This document shows, piece after piece, positions 17,202-25,723 of a stretch of DNA of 64,000 nucleotides. The notes under the pieces are model-generated. The model saw nothing but the letters and a program-made list of their open reading frames with translations. It had not been told where the DNA came from and did not search any database. The translations under genes were made by a program, and so were the position numbers. Every line of letters begins with the position of its first letter. Position 1 is the first letter of the stretch. Location of the stretch: contig NZ_CP012601.1 of the NCBI RefSeq assembly GCF_001278755.1, forward strand, positions 1,550,001-1,614,000, written 5' to 3'. The stretch comes from Bacillus sp. FJAT-22090 (GTDB taxonomy: Bacteria > Bacillota > Bacilli > Bacillales_A > Planococcaceae).

Positions 17202-18362
17202 TTATTTCCCGTCTTTATCCCGCAACTGAAGTCCCTTTAATAACTCTTCATTATGCTCTCCCAAGTTCGGTGCATAGCGGCTTAATTCGACAGGAGTTTC
17301 CGAGAATGTTACTGGGAACTTCATATCCCTTATTTCTCCTTCCGTCGGATGATGGACAGTTCTAAAAAAATTAATGTCATTCAAATGAGGATCCTTAAAT
17401 AGGTCATCTGGTGTATTGATATTAGTGCAAGGAATATCAGCATTCACTAATAAGGAGAGCCATGTTTCAGTCGTTTTCTCAGCTATTATTTCCTCAATCA
17501 TACTGTAAACAAAATCTATATTTTGTGTCCTAACCTCCATATCAACAAATCTTTCGTCTGCCGCCAACTCTTGGTGACCCGACACTTCAAAGAAAGATTT
17601 CCATTGTTTATCATTGTAGATCATTACACCTATGTAACCATCCTTCGTCTTATATGGCTTTCGGTAAGGAGAAGTAACACGTGAATAATAGGTTGAGCCT
17701 TTTGCTGGAATAAATGTCTCCCCATACATATGCTCAATCATATTGTATGAAACCATCGTCTCAAACATTGGCACTTCAATTTCCTGACCGACCCCTTTTT
17801 CCTGGCGATAGAGCAATGCAGCCAAAATCGAACTGAGACCGACAAGCCCGGCAGTCTTGTCAGCCAAAACAGTTGCCAAATATTGGGGAGATCCTGAAAC
17901 CTTCCCTTGAGCAGACACAATTCCTGATGCAGCCTGAATAATGTCATCGTAAGCAGGCTTGTCACCATACGGCCCTTCTTTACTAAACCCGTACATCCCA
18001 CAGTAAATTAGTTGACTATTTACTTTCCTGAGATGTTCATAGGAAAGGCCGAGTCTTTCCATCGTTTTAGGTCTCATCGTATGAACGAGAACATCTGCAT
18101 CTTTTACAAGGGCAATCATCGTTTCCAACCCATCTTTACTCTTTAGATCAAGAGCAACGCTCCGCTTATTGCGGTTTAAATGGAGAAAGAGACTGCCCAT
18201 TCCACGGTTTTTCGATGGGCCGAGATACCGTGTCGTATCCCCTGATGGGCTTTCAATTTTAATGACATCAGCACCCATATCTGCTAACATGAGTGTGCAA
18301 TATGGACCCATTACAACTGAAGTCAGATCAAGTACACGAATACCTTCCAACGGTCCACTCAT
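17202..18362 (-). CDS. Class III (CaiB/BaiF family) CoA-transferase
   Basis: Moves CoA between carboxylic acids, probably activating the imported dicarboxylate. 386 residues with the family start GIRVLDLTSVVMGPYCTLML, the IKIE segment, NRNKRSVALDLK, and the nucleophile Asp168 in VLADKTAGL. It lies between a MaoC hydratase and a crotonase gene. Itaconate CoA-transferase and mesaconyl-CoA transferase belong to this family, which fits the neighbours, but specificity cannot be read from sequence. Confidence 0.88.
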   Translation of the reverse strand: MSGPLEGIRVLDLTSVVMGPYCTLMLADMGADVIKIESPSGDTTRYLGPSKNRGMGSLFLHLNRNKRSVALDLKSKDGLETMIALVKDADVLVHTMRPKTMERLGLSYEHLRKVNSQLIYCGMYGFSKEGPYGDKPAYDDIIQAASGIVSAQGKVSGSPQYLATVLADKTAGLVGLSSILAALLYRQEKGVGQEIEVPMFETMVSYNMIEHMYGETFIPAKGSTYYSRVTSPYRKPYKTKDGYIGVMIYNDKQWKSFFEVSGHQELAADERFVDMEVRTQNIDFVYSMIEEIIAEKTTETWLSLLVNADIPCTNINTPDDLFKDPHLNDINFFRTVHHPTEGEIRDMKFPVTFSETPVELSRYAPNLGEHNEELLKGLQLRDKDGK

Positions 18363-18398
18363 CTGCTCTCCTCCTAAACTTTTAAATAAAATGATTAA

Positions 18399-18863
18399 TT
18401 ATTTACTCGTACTTGGTTTTTTTAACATAAGACCCGCTCGCTTTGTCTTTACCACCAACTCCCCATGCTGGTTATAGCCTCTTTGTTCAAACCAGACGAT
18501 TCCAGTGCCAGCACGTGATTTTGACTCACGTTTACCAACAATCTCCGTCTCAGCGCGGAGTGTATCCCCGATTCGAACAGGTGCAGGAAACGTAGTCTCT
18601 TCAAAACCTAAATTACCTAGCGTTGTCCCTTCTGTTAATTCTGCAACTCCTACTCCTACGACAAAAGATAAGGTGAAAAGACTATTAACGATTCGTCCTC
18701 CATGAATTGTCCCTTTTGAATACTCCTCATCTAAATGCAGTGATTGCGTATTATGGGTCAAAGTTGTAAACAACAAGTTATCCGTTTCTGTAACTGTACG
18801 TCCAGGCAGGTGATTATAGACATCACCAATCATTAATTCCTCATAATATTTTCCGCCTGACAT
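18399..18863 (-). CDS. MaoC-family hydratase
   Basis: A single hot-dog domain of 154 residues. The (R)-hydratase signature region is seen as TTLTHNTQSLHLDEEYSKG followed by HGGRIVNSLFTLS. Such proteins hydrate 2-enoyl-CoA thioesters; itaconyl-CoA and mesaconyl-CoA hydratases are in this family. It is 12 bases downstream of the CitE-type lyase gene and 36 bases upstream of the CoA-transferase gene. Together the three would activate, hydrate and cleave an unsaturated C5 or C4 diacid. The exact substrate is inferred. Confidence 0.86.
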   Translation of the reverse strand: MSGGKYYEELMIGDVYNHLPGRTVTETDNLLFTTLTHNTQSLHLDEEYSKGTIHGGRIVNSLFTLSFVVGVGVAELTEGTTLGNLGFEETTFPAPVRIGDTLRAETEIVGKRESKSRAGTGIVWFEQRGYNQHGELVVKTKRAGLMLKKPSTSK

Positions 18864-18875
18864 GGTTTCTCCCCC

Positions 18876-19757
18876 TTATTTGATTGTCTGATGTAGTTGT
18901 TGATAGATAGCCAATATTTCCCTTGCTGTTTTCACATGGGCATAATCAATATGCTCGCCCTGGTACATGATGGCCGTTTCGCCATTGCTTTCTGCTAACT
19001 CAAATGCATCCACCAAACCACGATAGTAGATGATTTCATCCTCTGAAGGAGAGTAAATTTCATTTACAATCGAGACATTAGAAGGATGTAGAATCAGCTC
19101 GCCAGCAAACCCCAACTGTCGATTGAACGCTGCACTTCTCTTTAACCCATCTAGATTATGAACATCTTGCCAAAGACCACCAATTGGTAGGATTCCTGCA
19201 GCACGTGCAGCCATCACAACTTTAGAACGCATATACAAAGTCTCCAAGCCTTCATTCGTCCATTTATATCCGAGTGCACGAGCTACATCCCCATTTTTGG
19301 CACTTAAACCCGCTATTCCTATAACGCGTTCGCAAATGGCAATTTCATATGCCATCTGCATCGATTTTGCTGTTTCAAGGATAGGTAGGAGTTTCACCGT
19401 CCCTAAAGGGATTCCTTGATCGTGCTCCAAATTTTCCAGAACTTTCGAAATCGATTCAATGTCATCAGGACCATACAATTTTGGCAAAACAAGACCTTTA
19501 ATACCCTTCACTACGACAGCCCTTAAATCCTCCAAATCGAATTCTTCCTCTTTATTGATTCGGACAAATACATTAATACCTTTAGAGCATAGATGAGGAA
19601 TCGCTTCAGCTACATAGCCCCGTGCCTCACCTTTCAAATGCAATGGAACACTATCTTCCAAATCGAGAATGACACCATCCGCCCCAAAGGTAGGAATTTT
19701 ATCAAACCACTTTTGCTTGATCCCTGGTACAAAAAGAAACGTTCGATAGTTATTCAA
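18876..19757 (-). CDS. CitE-like CoA-ester lyase (citramalyl-/malyl-CoA lyase type)
   Basis: HpcH/HpaI aldolase superfamily, 293 residues, a TIM-barrel Mg-dependent lyase. VILDLEDSVP (29-38), FVRINKE, GLVLPKL, LPILETA and GLSAKNGDVARALGY are the family motifs. The family splits citramalyl-CoA into acetyl-CoA and pyruvate, or malyl-CoA into acetyl-CoA and glyoxylate. It is not the citrate lyase subunit, because no citD/citF partners are present. Start codon 12 bases after the IclR gene stop, so clearly in one operon. Confidence 0.87.
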   Translation of the reverse strand: MNNYRTFLFVPGIKQKWFDKIPTFGADGVILDLEDSVPLHLKGEARGYVAEAIPHLCSKGINVFVRINKEEEFDLEDLRAVVVKGIKGLVLPKLYGPDDIESISKVLENLEHDQGIPLGTVKLLPILETAKSMQMAYEIAICERVIGIAGLSAKNGDVARALGYKWTNEGLETLYMRSKVVMAARAAGILPIGGLWQDVHNLDGLKRSAAFNRQLGFAGELILHPSNVSIVNEIYSPSEDEIIYYRGLVDAFELAESNGETAIMYQGEHIDYAHVKTAREILAIYQQLHQTIK

Positions 19758-19769
19758 TGGAATCCTCCT

Positions 19770-20516
19770 TTACACTTTCGGATAACCTAATTTATAGGAA
19801 ATATTAAGAGCAGCCTCTTTTATTTTTTCTATATACGAACCTTCAAGCTCTTTTTGATAATCACCTATAGGAATTACACAGATTATGCTGCCTATTACCT
19901 TACTACGAGCATCAAATATTGGCGCTCCAATACTGAGAGCTCCTTCTTTCCGCTCATTAGCTGTAATTGCATACCCTTGGCTTTTAATTTTTTTTAGTTC
20001 CTCTTTAATTTCATTTCTTTTATCTTGTGATTCTCCTTCTTTATCAAATACATCTTCAATTTCAGAATCTGAAAGATATGCAAGTATCGTTTTACCACTG
20101 GCTGCAACGTGGATTGGCTGCAAAACACCGATTTCTAAGACATACTGGAGTGCAAATGAACTTTTAACACTATCAACAAACGAAAGCTTCGTATGTTGCG
20201 GATAATAAAGTCCAAAATATACAGAGTGCCGTAATTCTGATGCCAAACTTTCCAGTTGTGGACGAGCTACTCGTTTCACATCTACATTAGTAGAAACGAT
20301 TGATGCCATTCTGATGAAGTCAGATCCGACTCTATATTTATTAGTTAACTCCGAATACTCCAAAATATGCTCGTCCTTTAACATGGAAATCATTCGATGA
20401 GTACTACTTACAGGCATATTAAGATATCTGGAGAGTTCATTCACTCCCCACTCGTTTTGGATATCAGTAAATGCTCTAAGTATGGAAAAAGTTTTAGAGA
20501 TTACATTTGAATTCAT
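19770..20516 (-). CDS. IclR-family transcriptional regulator
   Basis: A 248-residue regulator: winged helix-turn-helix (about 8-60; WGVNELSRYLNMPVSSTHRM) and a C-terminal effector-binding domain with ASGKTILAYL and the late GALSIGAPIFDARSKVIGSI segment typical of IclR. AAGGAAA precedes the ATG. It sits inside the operon between transporter and enzyme genes and probably controls it, together with its own synthesis, in response to the substrate. A matching TGGAA-N5-TTCC operator lies in the operon promoter. Confidence 0.9.
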   Translation of the reverse strand: MNSNVISKTFSILRAFTDIQNEWGVNELSRYLNMPVSSTHRMISMLKDEHILEYSELTNKYRVGSDFIRMASIVSTNVDVKRVARPQLESLASELRHSVYFGLYYPQHTKLSFVDSVKSSFALQYVLEIGVLQPIHVAASGKTILAYLSDSEIEDVFDKEGESQDKRNEIKEELKKIKSQGYAITANERKEGALSIGAPIFDARSKVIGSIICVIPIGDYQKELEGSYIEKIKEAALNISYKLGYPKV

Positions 20517-20540
20517 ATTAATTTCCTTCCTAATTTTGCT

Positions 20541-21833
20541 TTATTTAATCATTAATTCAGGAAGCCATAATGTAATGAATGGCATTAAAATTAACAATAC
20601 TAGTATAAACAGATCCATGATGACAAACCAAGTTACCCCTTTAAATCCTTCCGCAGTCTTAACTCCTGCAGCTCCTGTAGCGACAAAGACATTCATACCG
20701 ACTGGAGGTGTTACCAATCCAATTTCTACTGTTTTCGTCACAATAATTCCAAACCATACCGGATCGAAACCAAGCGATGTGATGATTGGGAATGTTAATG
20801 GAAGTGTCAAAATAAGAATTGCTATTTGGTCCATAAAGAATCCTAAAATTAGATAGATGATGATAATGATAGCCAATATCCAATATTTAGATGTATCCAA
20901 CCCTTCAACTATTCCAACAATTCGCTGGGTGGACTGTGTCAATGTTAAGAAGTAACTGAAAATATGTGCTCCGATGATAATCGTCATTATCATTGTAGTA
21001 GATTTGATGGTATCAGTAAGTGCTTCTCCAAATTTGTTAAGATTCATTCTTCCCATGATAAATACAACGACTAATGTAATAAAAGCACCCATCGCTCCTG
21101 CTTCCGTAGCTGTTACTAGTCCGCTATAGATTCCTCCAATAACAGCAAGGATAATGATAAGCATCGGCCATATATTCTTTAGAGCAACGAACTTCTCTTT
21201 CATGGTGGGGTTGATTTCAATTTTTGGTGCAATTTCGGGCTTAAATTTTACCCAAACGAAAATGACAATAATATAACCGATCGCTGTAAGAATCCCAGGT
21301 ATAATTCCAGCAATGAGTAGGGACCCAACACCTGTTTCAGTTAAAATTCCATAAAGGATTAAGATAATGCTTGGTGGAATCATGACTGCCAAGGTTCCGG
21401 CCATACTAACAACGCCCATAGTAAAAGCTGTGTCGTATTTGTATTTTTTCATTTCTGGTGCAGCTGCTTTCGACATGGCTGCGGCAGAAGCCTGGCTCGA
21501 ACCCGAGACTGATGCCATCATCGCCCCTGCAAATACAGTAGCAATTCCAAGTCCTCCTGGCAATTTTCCAAGCCATTTGTATGCAGCCTGAAAGAGATCC
21601 TTCATAATTCCACTAACTGTCATTAATGAAGCCATGAGAATGAACATTGGAATTGAGGTCATTATGAAACTTTTAACACTGTCATAAGGTGCTGTCTGCA
21701 TAATTCCTAAAAATGAATCCCATCCGCTGTTTATAAGCAGTCCAATAGATCCTGCAATTCCTAAAGCAAAAGCAATAGGCATTCCAAAGGCTAAAAATAA
21801 TAAAAGTAAAATAAGCGGTATTGCAACACTCAT
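20541..21833 (-). CDS. dctM: TRAP transporter large permease (DctM)
   Basis: The 430-residue membrane subunit with about 12 transmembrane helices that forms the Na+-driven transport path of TRAP importers. Family segments GIAGSIGLL, ASVSGSSQASAAAMSK and PPSIILILYG are visible. It overlaps the small-permease gene by 4 bases (ATGA), a sign of translational coupling. The enzymes downstream suggest the substrate is a dicarboxylate such as itaconate or mesaconate. This is inference. Confidence 0.93.
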   Translation of the reverse strand: MSVAIPLILLLLFLAFGMPIAFALGIAGSIGLLINSGWDSFLGIMQTAPYDSVKSFIMTSIPMFILMASLMTVSGIMKDLFQAAYKWLGKLPGGLGIATVFAGAMMASVSGSSQASAAAMSKAAAPEMKKYKYDTAFTMGVVSMAGTLAVMIPPSIILILYGILTETGVGSLLIAGIIPGILTAIGYIIVIFVWVKFKPEIAPKIEINPTMKEKFVALKNIWPMLIIILAVIGGIYSGLVTATEAGAMGAFITLVVVFIMGRMNLNKFGEALTDTIKSTTMIMTIIIGAHIFSYFLTLTQSTQRIVGIVEGLDTSKYWILAIIIIIYLILGFFMDQIAILILTLPLTFPIITSLGFDPVWFGIIVTKTVEIGLVTPPVGMNVFVATGAAGVKTAEGFKGVTWFVIMDLFILVLLILMPFITLWLPELMIK

Positions 21834-22360
21834 TGCATTTCACTCCCATCAGAAGGATCTGTTTCACTGTATTTACCTTTTCCTATAACGAGAAGTAAAG
21901 CCAGTAATAGCAACCTAATTACAAATAAGAATGAACCGATAGGAATCCATATATAAGATAGCCATAAAGGTAGATTGATAAGACCAGCCGCTACATAATT
22001 AAATTGCAATGCTTCTAGTGTCATATTGAACCCTTTCAAACCGATGAAAAAAAACATCACTGCCGCGAACACGTAATAGATGATATTCAGAACATCCTGC
22101 ACTCGTTTCGGAAATCGATCGAACAGAATGTCAAGGCGGATATGTCCGTCTATTTTCTGTACAAAGCTCATGCTTAAAAACACAAGTGCCACCATCAAAT
22201 ACAATTCTATCGTTTCATAAGCTCCTATAATAGATTGCTTAAAAAAATATCGGCTTATTGCATCTGCGGTCGTTAATAACATCATGATCACAACAGCTAC
22301 TTGTGAAAGCCTCAATGAAAGAAATTCTAACTTGTCAAACCATTTTTCAATGAAGTCCAT
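21830..22360 (-). CDS. dctQ: TRAP transporter small permease (DctQ)
   Basis: A 176-residue four-helix membrane protein (helices near 18-38, 52-70, 92-112 and 135-160) of the DctQ family; the segment ALVFLSMSFVQKIDGHIRLD is characteristic. It binds and stabilises the large permease. It lies between the binding-protein and large-permease genes, with a 4-base overlap with the latter. Confidence 0.9.
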   Translation of the reverse strand: MDFIEKWFDKLEFLSLRLSQVAVVIMMLLTTADAISRYFFKQSIIGAYETIELYLMVALVFLSMSFVQKIDGHIRLDILFDRFPKRVQDVLNIIYYVFAAVMFFFIGLKGFNMTLEALQFNYVAAGLINLPLWLSYIWIPIGSFLFVIRLLLLALLLVIGKGKYSETDPSDGSEMQ

Positions 22361-22405
22361 ACTTCCACCTCCATAGGGACAGCGCTCTCGTTACAAGAAC
22401 GCCTT

Positions 22406-23443
22406 TTATTTATTTAAACTAGCTTGTATTTCACGATACTTTTTGATTGTTTCTTTAGCATTGAAACCACGGCCTTCCAAATCTTGTGCCCAACGGTCCC
22501 ATGAAGGTTCAAGAGCCTTATCCCACTGGGCGGATTCTGCTTCACTTAACTCGTATACTTCCATTTCTTCGGCATATTGTTCTGCCAATTCCTCGTTTTT
22601 CTGATCCAGGAATTTCGATAAGTGTGCGACAGTTTCGTCCCCCGCTTGGGATATCGCTTCCTTCACTCCTTGAGGTAAAGATTGGTAGACTTCATCATTA
22701 ATGGAATAAACTACAGCAAAACTACCTAGATTGGCACCTTTTGTTGTGTACTTGGCAATTGCCTCAATTTGATAGGCGGCAAAACTTGTGAATGGAAATG
22801 TGACCCCATCGACCGTGCCTCGCTCCATTGCTGTATATGCTTCCGTAGCTGGCATGAAAATCGGGGAAGCGCCAAGTTCGTCAAAACCGAACTCCATTGT
22901 CCCTGTTACACGTGCCTTTGTACCTTTGATATCTTCAATACTTTTAATCGGTTTTTCTGCTGTCACGTACTGATATTGAGGTAAAGCAACCGCAAAGATT
23001 GGACGTACATCATGTTTCAAATACTCTTCTTCCGTTAAATAGTCTTTCATAAGCTTCCAAAAGATTTCGGAACCCTCTTGGGACGAACTATAAGCACCTG
23101 GCAGAGTTGCAACTTCTGTCAAGGGTAGACGTTCAGTAGAATAGGATGTATATCCGATGTCCACTGTTTTAGACAACGTCAAATCAAGATAACTGCTCGC
23201 TTTTCCAATCTGTTCGGCTGGATAATGTTCGAATTCTACTTTACCGTTTGTTAATTCCTCTACACGATTCATGAAGTACAAAGTACCTTCTGACGAAAGA
23301 TAATTTGTAGTAGGAAGTGAATCCGCAATCTTCAGCTTAATAACCCCGTCTCTTTCATTGCCTTGAACTGTATTTCCACATCCTGAGACGAGTATTAGAA
23401 TAGAAAGACTTAGCAAAGCTACTACTTTTTTCATTTCTTTCAT
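22406..23443 (-). CDS. dctP: TRAP transporter substrate-binding lipoprotein (DctP)
   Basis: Captures the substrate outside the membrane. A lipoprotein signal (MKEMKKVV then ILILVSGC) puts the lipidated Cys at residue 22. The body has DctP-family features such as IADSLP, FEHYPAEQIGK and GTKARVTGTMEFGF, where the Arg would bind a substrate carboxylate. The ATG at 23443 is chosen since GAAGGG lies 10 bases before it; an upstream ATG at 23452 is too close to that site. First transporter gene, 26 bases after the cupin gene. Confidence 0.9.
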   Translation of the reverse strand: MKEMKKVVALLSLSILILVSGCGNTVQGNERDGVIKLKIADSLPTTNYLSSEGTLYFMNRVEELTNGKVEFEHYPAEQIGKASSYLDLTLSKTVDIGYTSYSTERLPLTEVATLPGAYSSSQEGSEIFWKLMKDYLTEEEYLKHDVRPIFAVALPQYQYVTAEKPIKSIEDIKGTKARVTGTMEFGFDELGASPIFMPATEAYTAMERGTVDGVTFPFTSFAAYQIEAIAKYTTKGANLGSFAVVYSINDEVYQSLPQGVKEAISQAGDETVAHLSKFLDQKNEELAEQYAEEMEVYELSEAESAQWDKALEPSWDRWAQDLEGRGFNAKETIKKYREIQASLNK

Positions 23444-23469
23444 TGCACCCATTCCCTTCAGTTAATATT

Positions 23470-23820
23470 TCATCCCCTCACTTTTTGAGGGGAATACATG
23501 AGGACAAAACGCAAAAGACTTTCTCCTATATTTTTCACTTCATGCATCGCCATTTTAGGAATCCAAATTACATCTCCTTTAGACAGGACTGCCTCCTTTT
23601 CATTGATGACAATATGCATCTTACCTTCCAATATGTACATGATTTGCTCCATATCCTCATGGAAATGTGGATCTGCTAACCCACCTGGTTCCATCTCTCC
23701 AATAATGACCTCCAAATTCTCAATACCCTCTGCCGGTCCCACAAGACGACGGTTGAATGTTCCTTCATGTCCAGGTGGTGAATAAATCTCAACATCCCTC
23801 TCGTTCTTCCAATAAACCAT
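23470..23820 (-). CDS. Small cupin-domain protein
   Basis: A single-domain cupin of 116 residues and the first gene of the catabolic operon. Both cupin motifs are seen: GGLADPHFHEDMEQIMYILEG in motif 1 (metal-type His, His, Glu spacing) and DVIWIPKMAMHEVKN in motif 2 with the later His. It could be a metal-dependent isomerase, a dioxygenase or a binding protein; the reaction is unknown. The ATG at 23820 has AGGGG 8 bases before it. Operon position suggests a role in the same pathway. Confidence 0.82.
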   Translation of the reverse strand: MVYWKNERDVEIYSPPGHEGTFNRRLVGPAEGIENLEVIIGEMEPGGLADPHFHEDMEQIMYILEGKMHIVINEKEAVLSKGDVIWIPKMAMHEVKNIGESLLRFVLMYSPQKVRG

Positions 23821-23847
23821 TACCATTACCCCTTTCAAACTTTCTTT

Positions 23848-23861
23848 TGAATACGCTTACA
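23848..23861 (-). promoter_or_regulatory. cre-like (CcpA) site in the operon leader
   Basis: On the minus strand TGTAAGCGTATTCA matches the cre consensus TGWAANCGNTNWCA at 10 of 11 defined positions. It lies about 60 bases downstream of the inferred start of transcription and before the cupin gene, where CcpA could block elongation. Confidence 0.5.
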
Positions 23862-23894
23862 TTTAATTCAAAAAATAAACACCATTCCATTATT

Positions 23895-23949
23895 CGGAAT
23901 AATGTTCCATTTACAAAATTAGTTTAACACAAGGAATTTTATAAAACAA
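23895..23949 (-). promoter_or_regulatory. Promoter and IclR-like operator of the catabolic operon
   Basis: On the minus strand TTGTTT (23944-23949) and TAAACT (23921-23926) are 17 bases apart, giving a start near 23914. Just downstream TGGAACATTATTCCG (23895-23909) has the TGGAA-N5-TTCC layout of IclR sites. It overlaps a perfect 8-1-8 palindrome CATTATTCGGAATAATG (23888-23904). An IclR-family gene is in the operon. Confidence 0.55.
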
Positions 23950-23951
23950 TA

Positions 23952-23966
23952 TGTTTTCTGAAAATT
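23952..23966. promoter_or_regulatory. CodY-like box just upstream of the catabolic promoter
   Basis: On the minus strand AATTTTCAGAAAACA matches the CodY consensus AATTTTCWGAAAATT at 13 of 15 positions. It ends 2 bases before the -35, well placed for control by the nutrient sensor CodY. Confidence 0.55.
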
Positions 23967-24039
23967 CCTTCTAATGAAAAAGTATGATATTTTGTAACAT
24001 GACTATTTACTTAAGTCGCTTATATCATATCTAGACAAC

Positions 24040-24080
24040 AAAAAAGGTATCCAAAACTGTCAGAGTGACAATTGGATACC
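24040..24080 (-). terminator. Terminator downstream of the carboxypeptidase gene
   Basis: Stem GGTATCCAA (24046-24054) with 24072-24080, extended by TGTCA/TGACA inside. The minus strand continues into TTTTTT. It lies about 95 bases past the stop codon of the M32 peptidase gene; the bases between show nothing else. Confidence 0.8.
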
Positions 24081-24174
24081 TAGAAAATTAAATGTATTTT
24101 ATTGAAGCGGATGAAAAAACTATAGACAACTCGTTCTTAAGTTAGTCTACAATGTAGTAAAAAGTAGCAGTATT

Positions 24175-25674
24175 TTATAATTGATAAATTTTAGTATATT
24201 TCTCTTCTAAATAATCTGCCAAGTAATTACCATTAAGCCCTTCACCTGTTGCATCTTTAAGTATTTCCAGCGGTTTTTTAAGTACCCCATACTGATGGAC
24301 ATTTTGGGTGAGCCAAGATTTGATAGGAGATAAATCCCCTTGTTCAAATAGTTCGTCAAAATTCGGGATATCCTTTAACATAGCCGCCTTAAACTGTGAA
24401 GCGTACATATAACCTAAAGCATAGGAAGGGAAATATCCGAAGCTTGCTCCCGCCCAATGAACGTCTTGCAGTATTCCTTCTGCATTTGTAGAAGGACGCA
24501 CTCCTAAATATTCCTCATATTTAGCATTCCAAATTTCAGGCAGTTCTTCAACTTTTAAATCCCCATTAAATAGACCTTTCTCGATTTCGTAACGAATCAT
24601 TATATGAAGTGCATACGTTAGTTCATCTGCTTCAATACGAATCAGGGAGGGCTTGACTTCATTTATTGCACGCAAAAACTCCTCCATCGATACATTTCCG
24701 AATTGTTCTGGAGAATAGCTTTGTAACTTTTCATAGTTTTGTTCCCAAAACTTTGGATTTCTGCCAACAAAGTTTTCATAAAATAGAGACTGTGATTCAT
24801 GAATTCCCATGGATGCACCACCCGCTAGAGGTGTACCCGTTAATTCTTCCCCAACATTTTGCTCATAAATGGCATGACCACACTCATGAATAGTACCAAA
24901 TACAGCAGAACGGAAATCTGATTCATCGTATTTCGTTGTAATTCGGACATCTCCACGATTTAATCCGGTTGCAAATGGATGAACTGTTTCATCTAGTCTC
25001 CCAGCCTCAAAATCATAACCAAGTTGTTTTAAAACATCTAAACTAAATGACTCCTGCTGCTTTTTATCGAAATGCTTATATAAGAAATCTGTTTTCGGTT
25101 GATTTGGAGATTCTGAAATTTTCTTTAATAAAGGCACAATACGATTTCTTAAATCTCCAAATACTTTATCTAGTATTTCCGTAGTCATTCCAGGCTCATA
25201 TTGATCCAACAATACATTATATGGATTATTGTCTTTTACTCCCCAATAAGTAACAAATCTCTTTAAAGTGTCCACCATTTCTGTCAAATATGGCATGAAC
25301 ATCGCCCAATCGTTTTTGGACTTCGCTTCTTCCCAAACAGATTCGGATTTAGATTGAAGAATAACAAATTTTTTATATTCATCTGCAGGTATTTTTTTAC
25401 TCAAATCATATTCTTTTTTCACTTCTTCAAACACACGCTTCGTTACAATATTTGCTGAAGAAATTGTAGGTTCTAGTTCATCTAATAATTTCTTCAACTC
25501 GTCTGATGTTGAAAGATTAAATACATCTGTTGCAAGTACACCTACAACTTCAGAACGCTGGTCTATTCCTTTTTTCGGTGCCCCTGTGCGCATGTCCCAA
25601 TATAATACACCTAATGCTTCATTGTACGCACCAATCTTTTTTACATATTCTAAAAATTGTTGTTCTAACGTCAA
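24175..25674 (-). CDS. ypwA: Thermostable-type carboxypeptidase, M32 family
   Basis: A cytoplasmic metallocarboxypeptidase of 499 residues that trims C-terminal residues of peptides. The three family motifs are visible: DVRIT (242-246), HECGH (263-267) with Glu264 as the base, and HESQ (292-295). Length matches B. subtilis YpwA, which occupies the same place next to ypvA. It is read after ypvA on the same strand, with about 50 bases between, and ends at its own terminator. Confidence 0.94.
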   Translation of the reverse strand: MTLEQQFLEYVKKIGAYNEALGVLYWDMRTGAPKKGIDQRSEVVGVLATDVFNLSTSDELKKLLDELEPTISSANIVTKRVFEEVKKEYDLSKKIPADEYKKFVILQSKSESVWEEAKSKNDWAMFMPYLTEMVDTLKRFVTYWGVKDNNPYNVLLDQYEPGMTTEILDKVFGDLRNRIVPLLKKISESPNQPKTDFLYKHFDKKQQESFSLDVLKQLGYDFEAGRLDETVHPFATGLNRGDVRITTKYDESDFRSAVFGTIHECGHAIYEQNVGEELTGTPLAGGASMGIHESQSLFYENFVGRNPKFWEQNYEKLQSYSPEQFGNVSMEEFLRAINEVKPSLIRIEADELTYALHIMIRYEIEKGLFNGDLKVEELPEIWNAKYEEYLGVRPSTNAEGILQDVHWAGASFGYFPSYALGYMYASQFKAAMLKDIPNFDELFEQGDLSPIKSWLTQNVHQYGVLKKPLEILKDATGEGLNGNYLADYLEEKYTKIYQL

Positions 25675-25723
25675 AGTAAATTCCCCCTTTTTTCCAACTC
25701 CACATTATCGTACCATATGACTA

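Noticed and set aside
17202-18362. Loss of the catalytic Asp in the CoA-transferase (Glu201 in VPMFETMV)
   Set aside because: On re-reading, the family nucleophile aligns with Asp168 in VLADKTAGL, which is intact.
18876-19757. Citrate lyase beta subunit
   Set aside because: No citD, citF or citC genes are present; the neighbours fit a stand-alone CoA-ester lyase.
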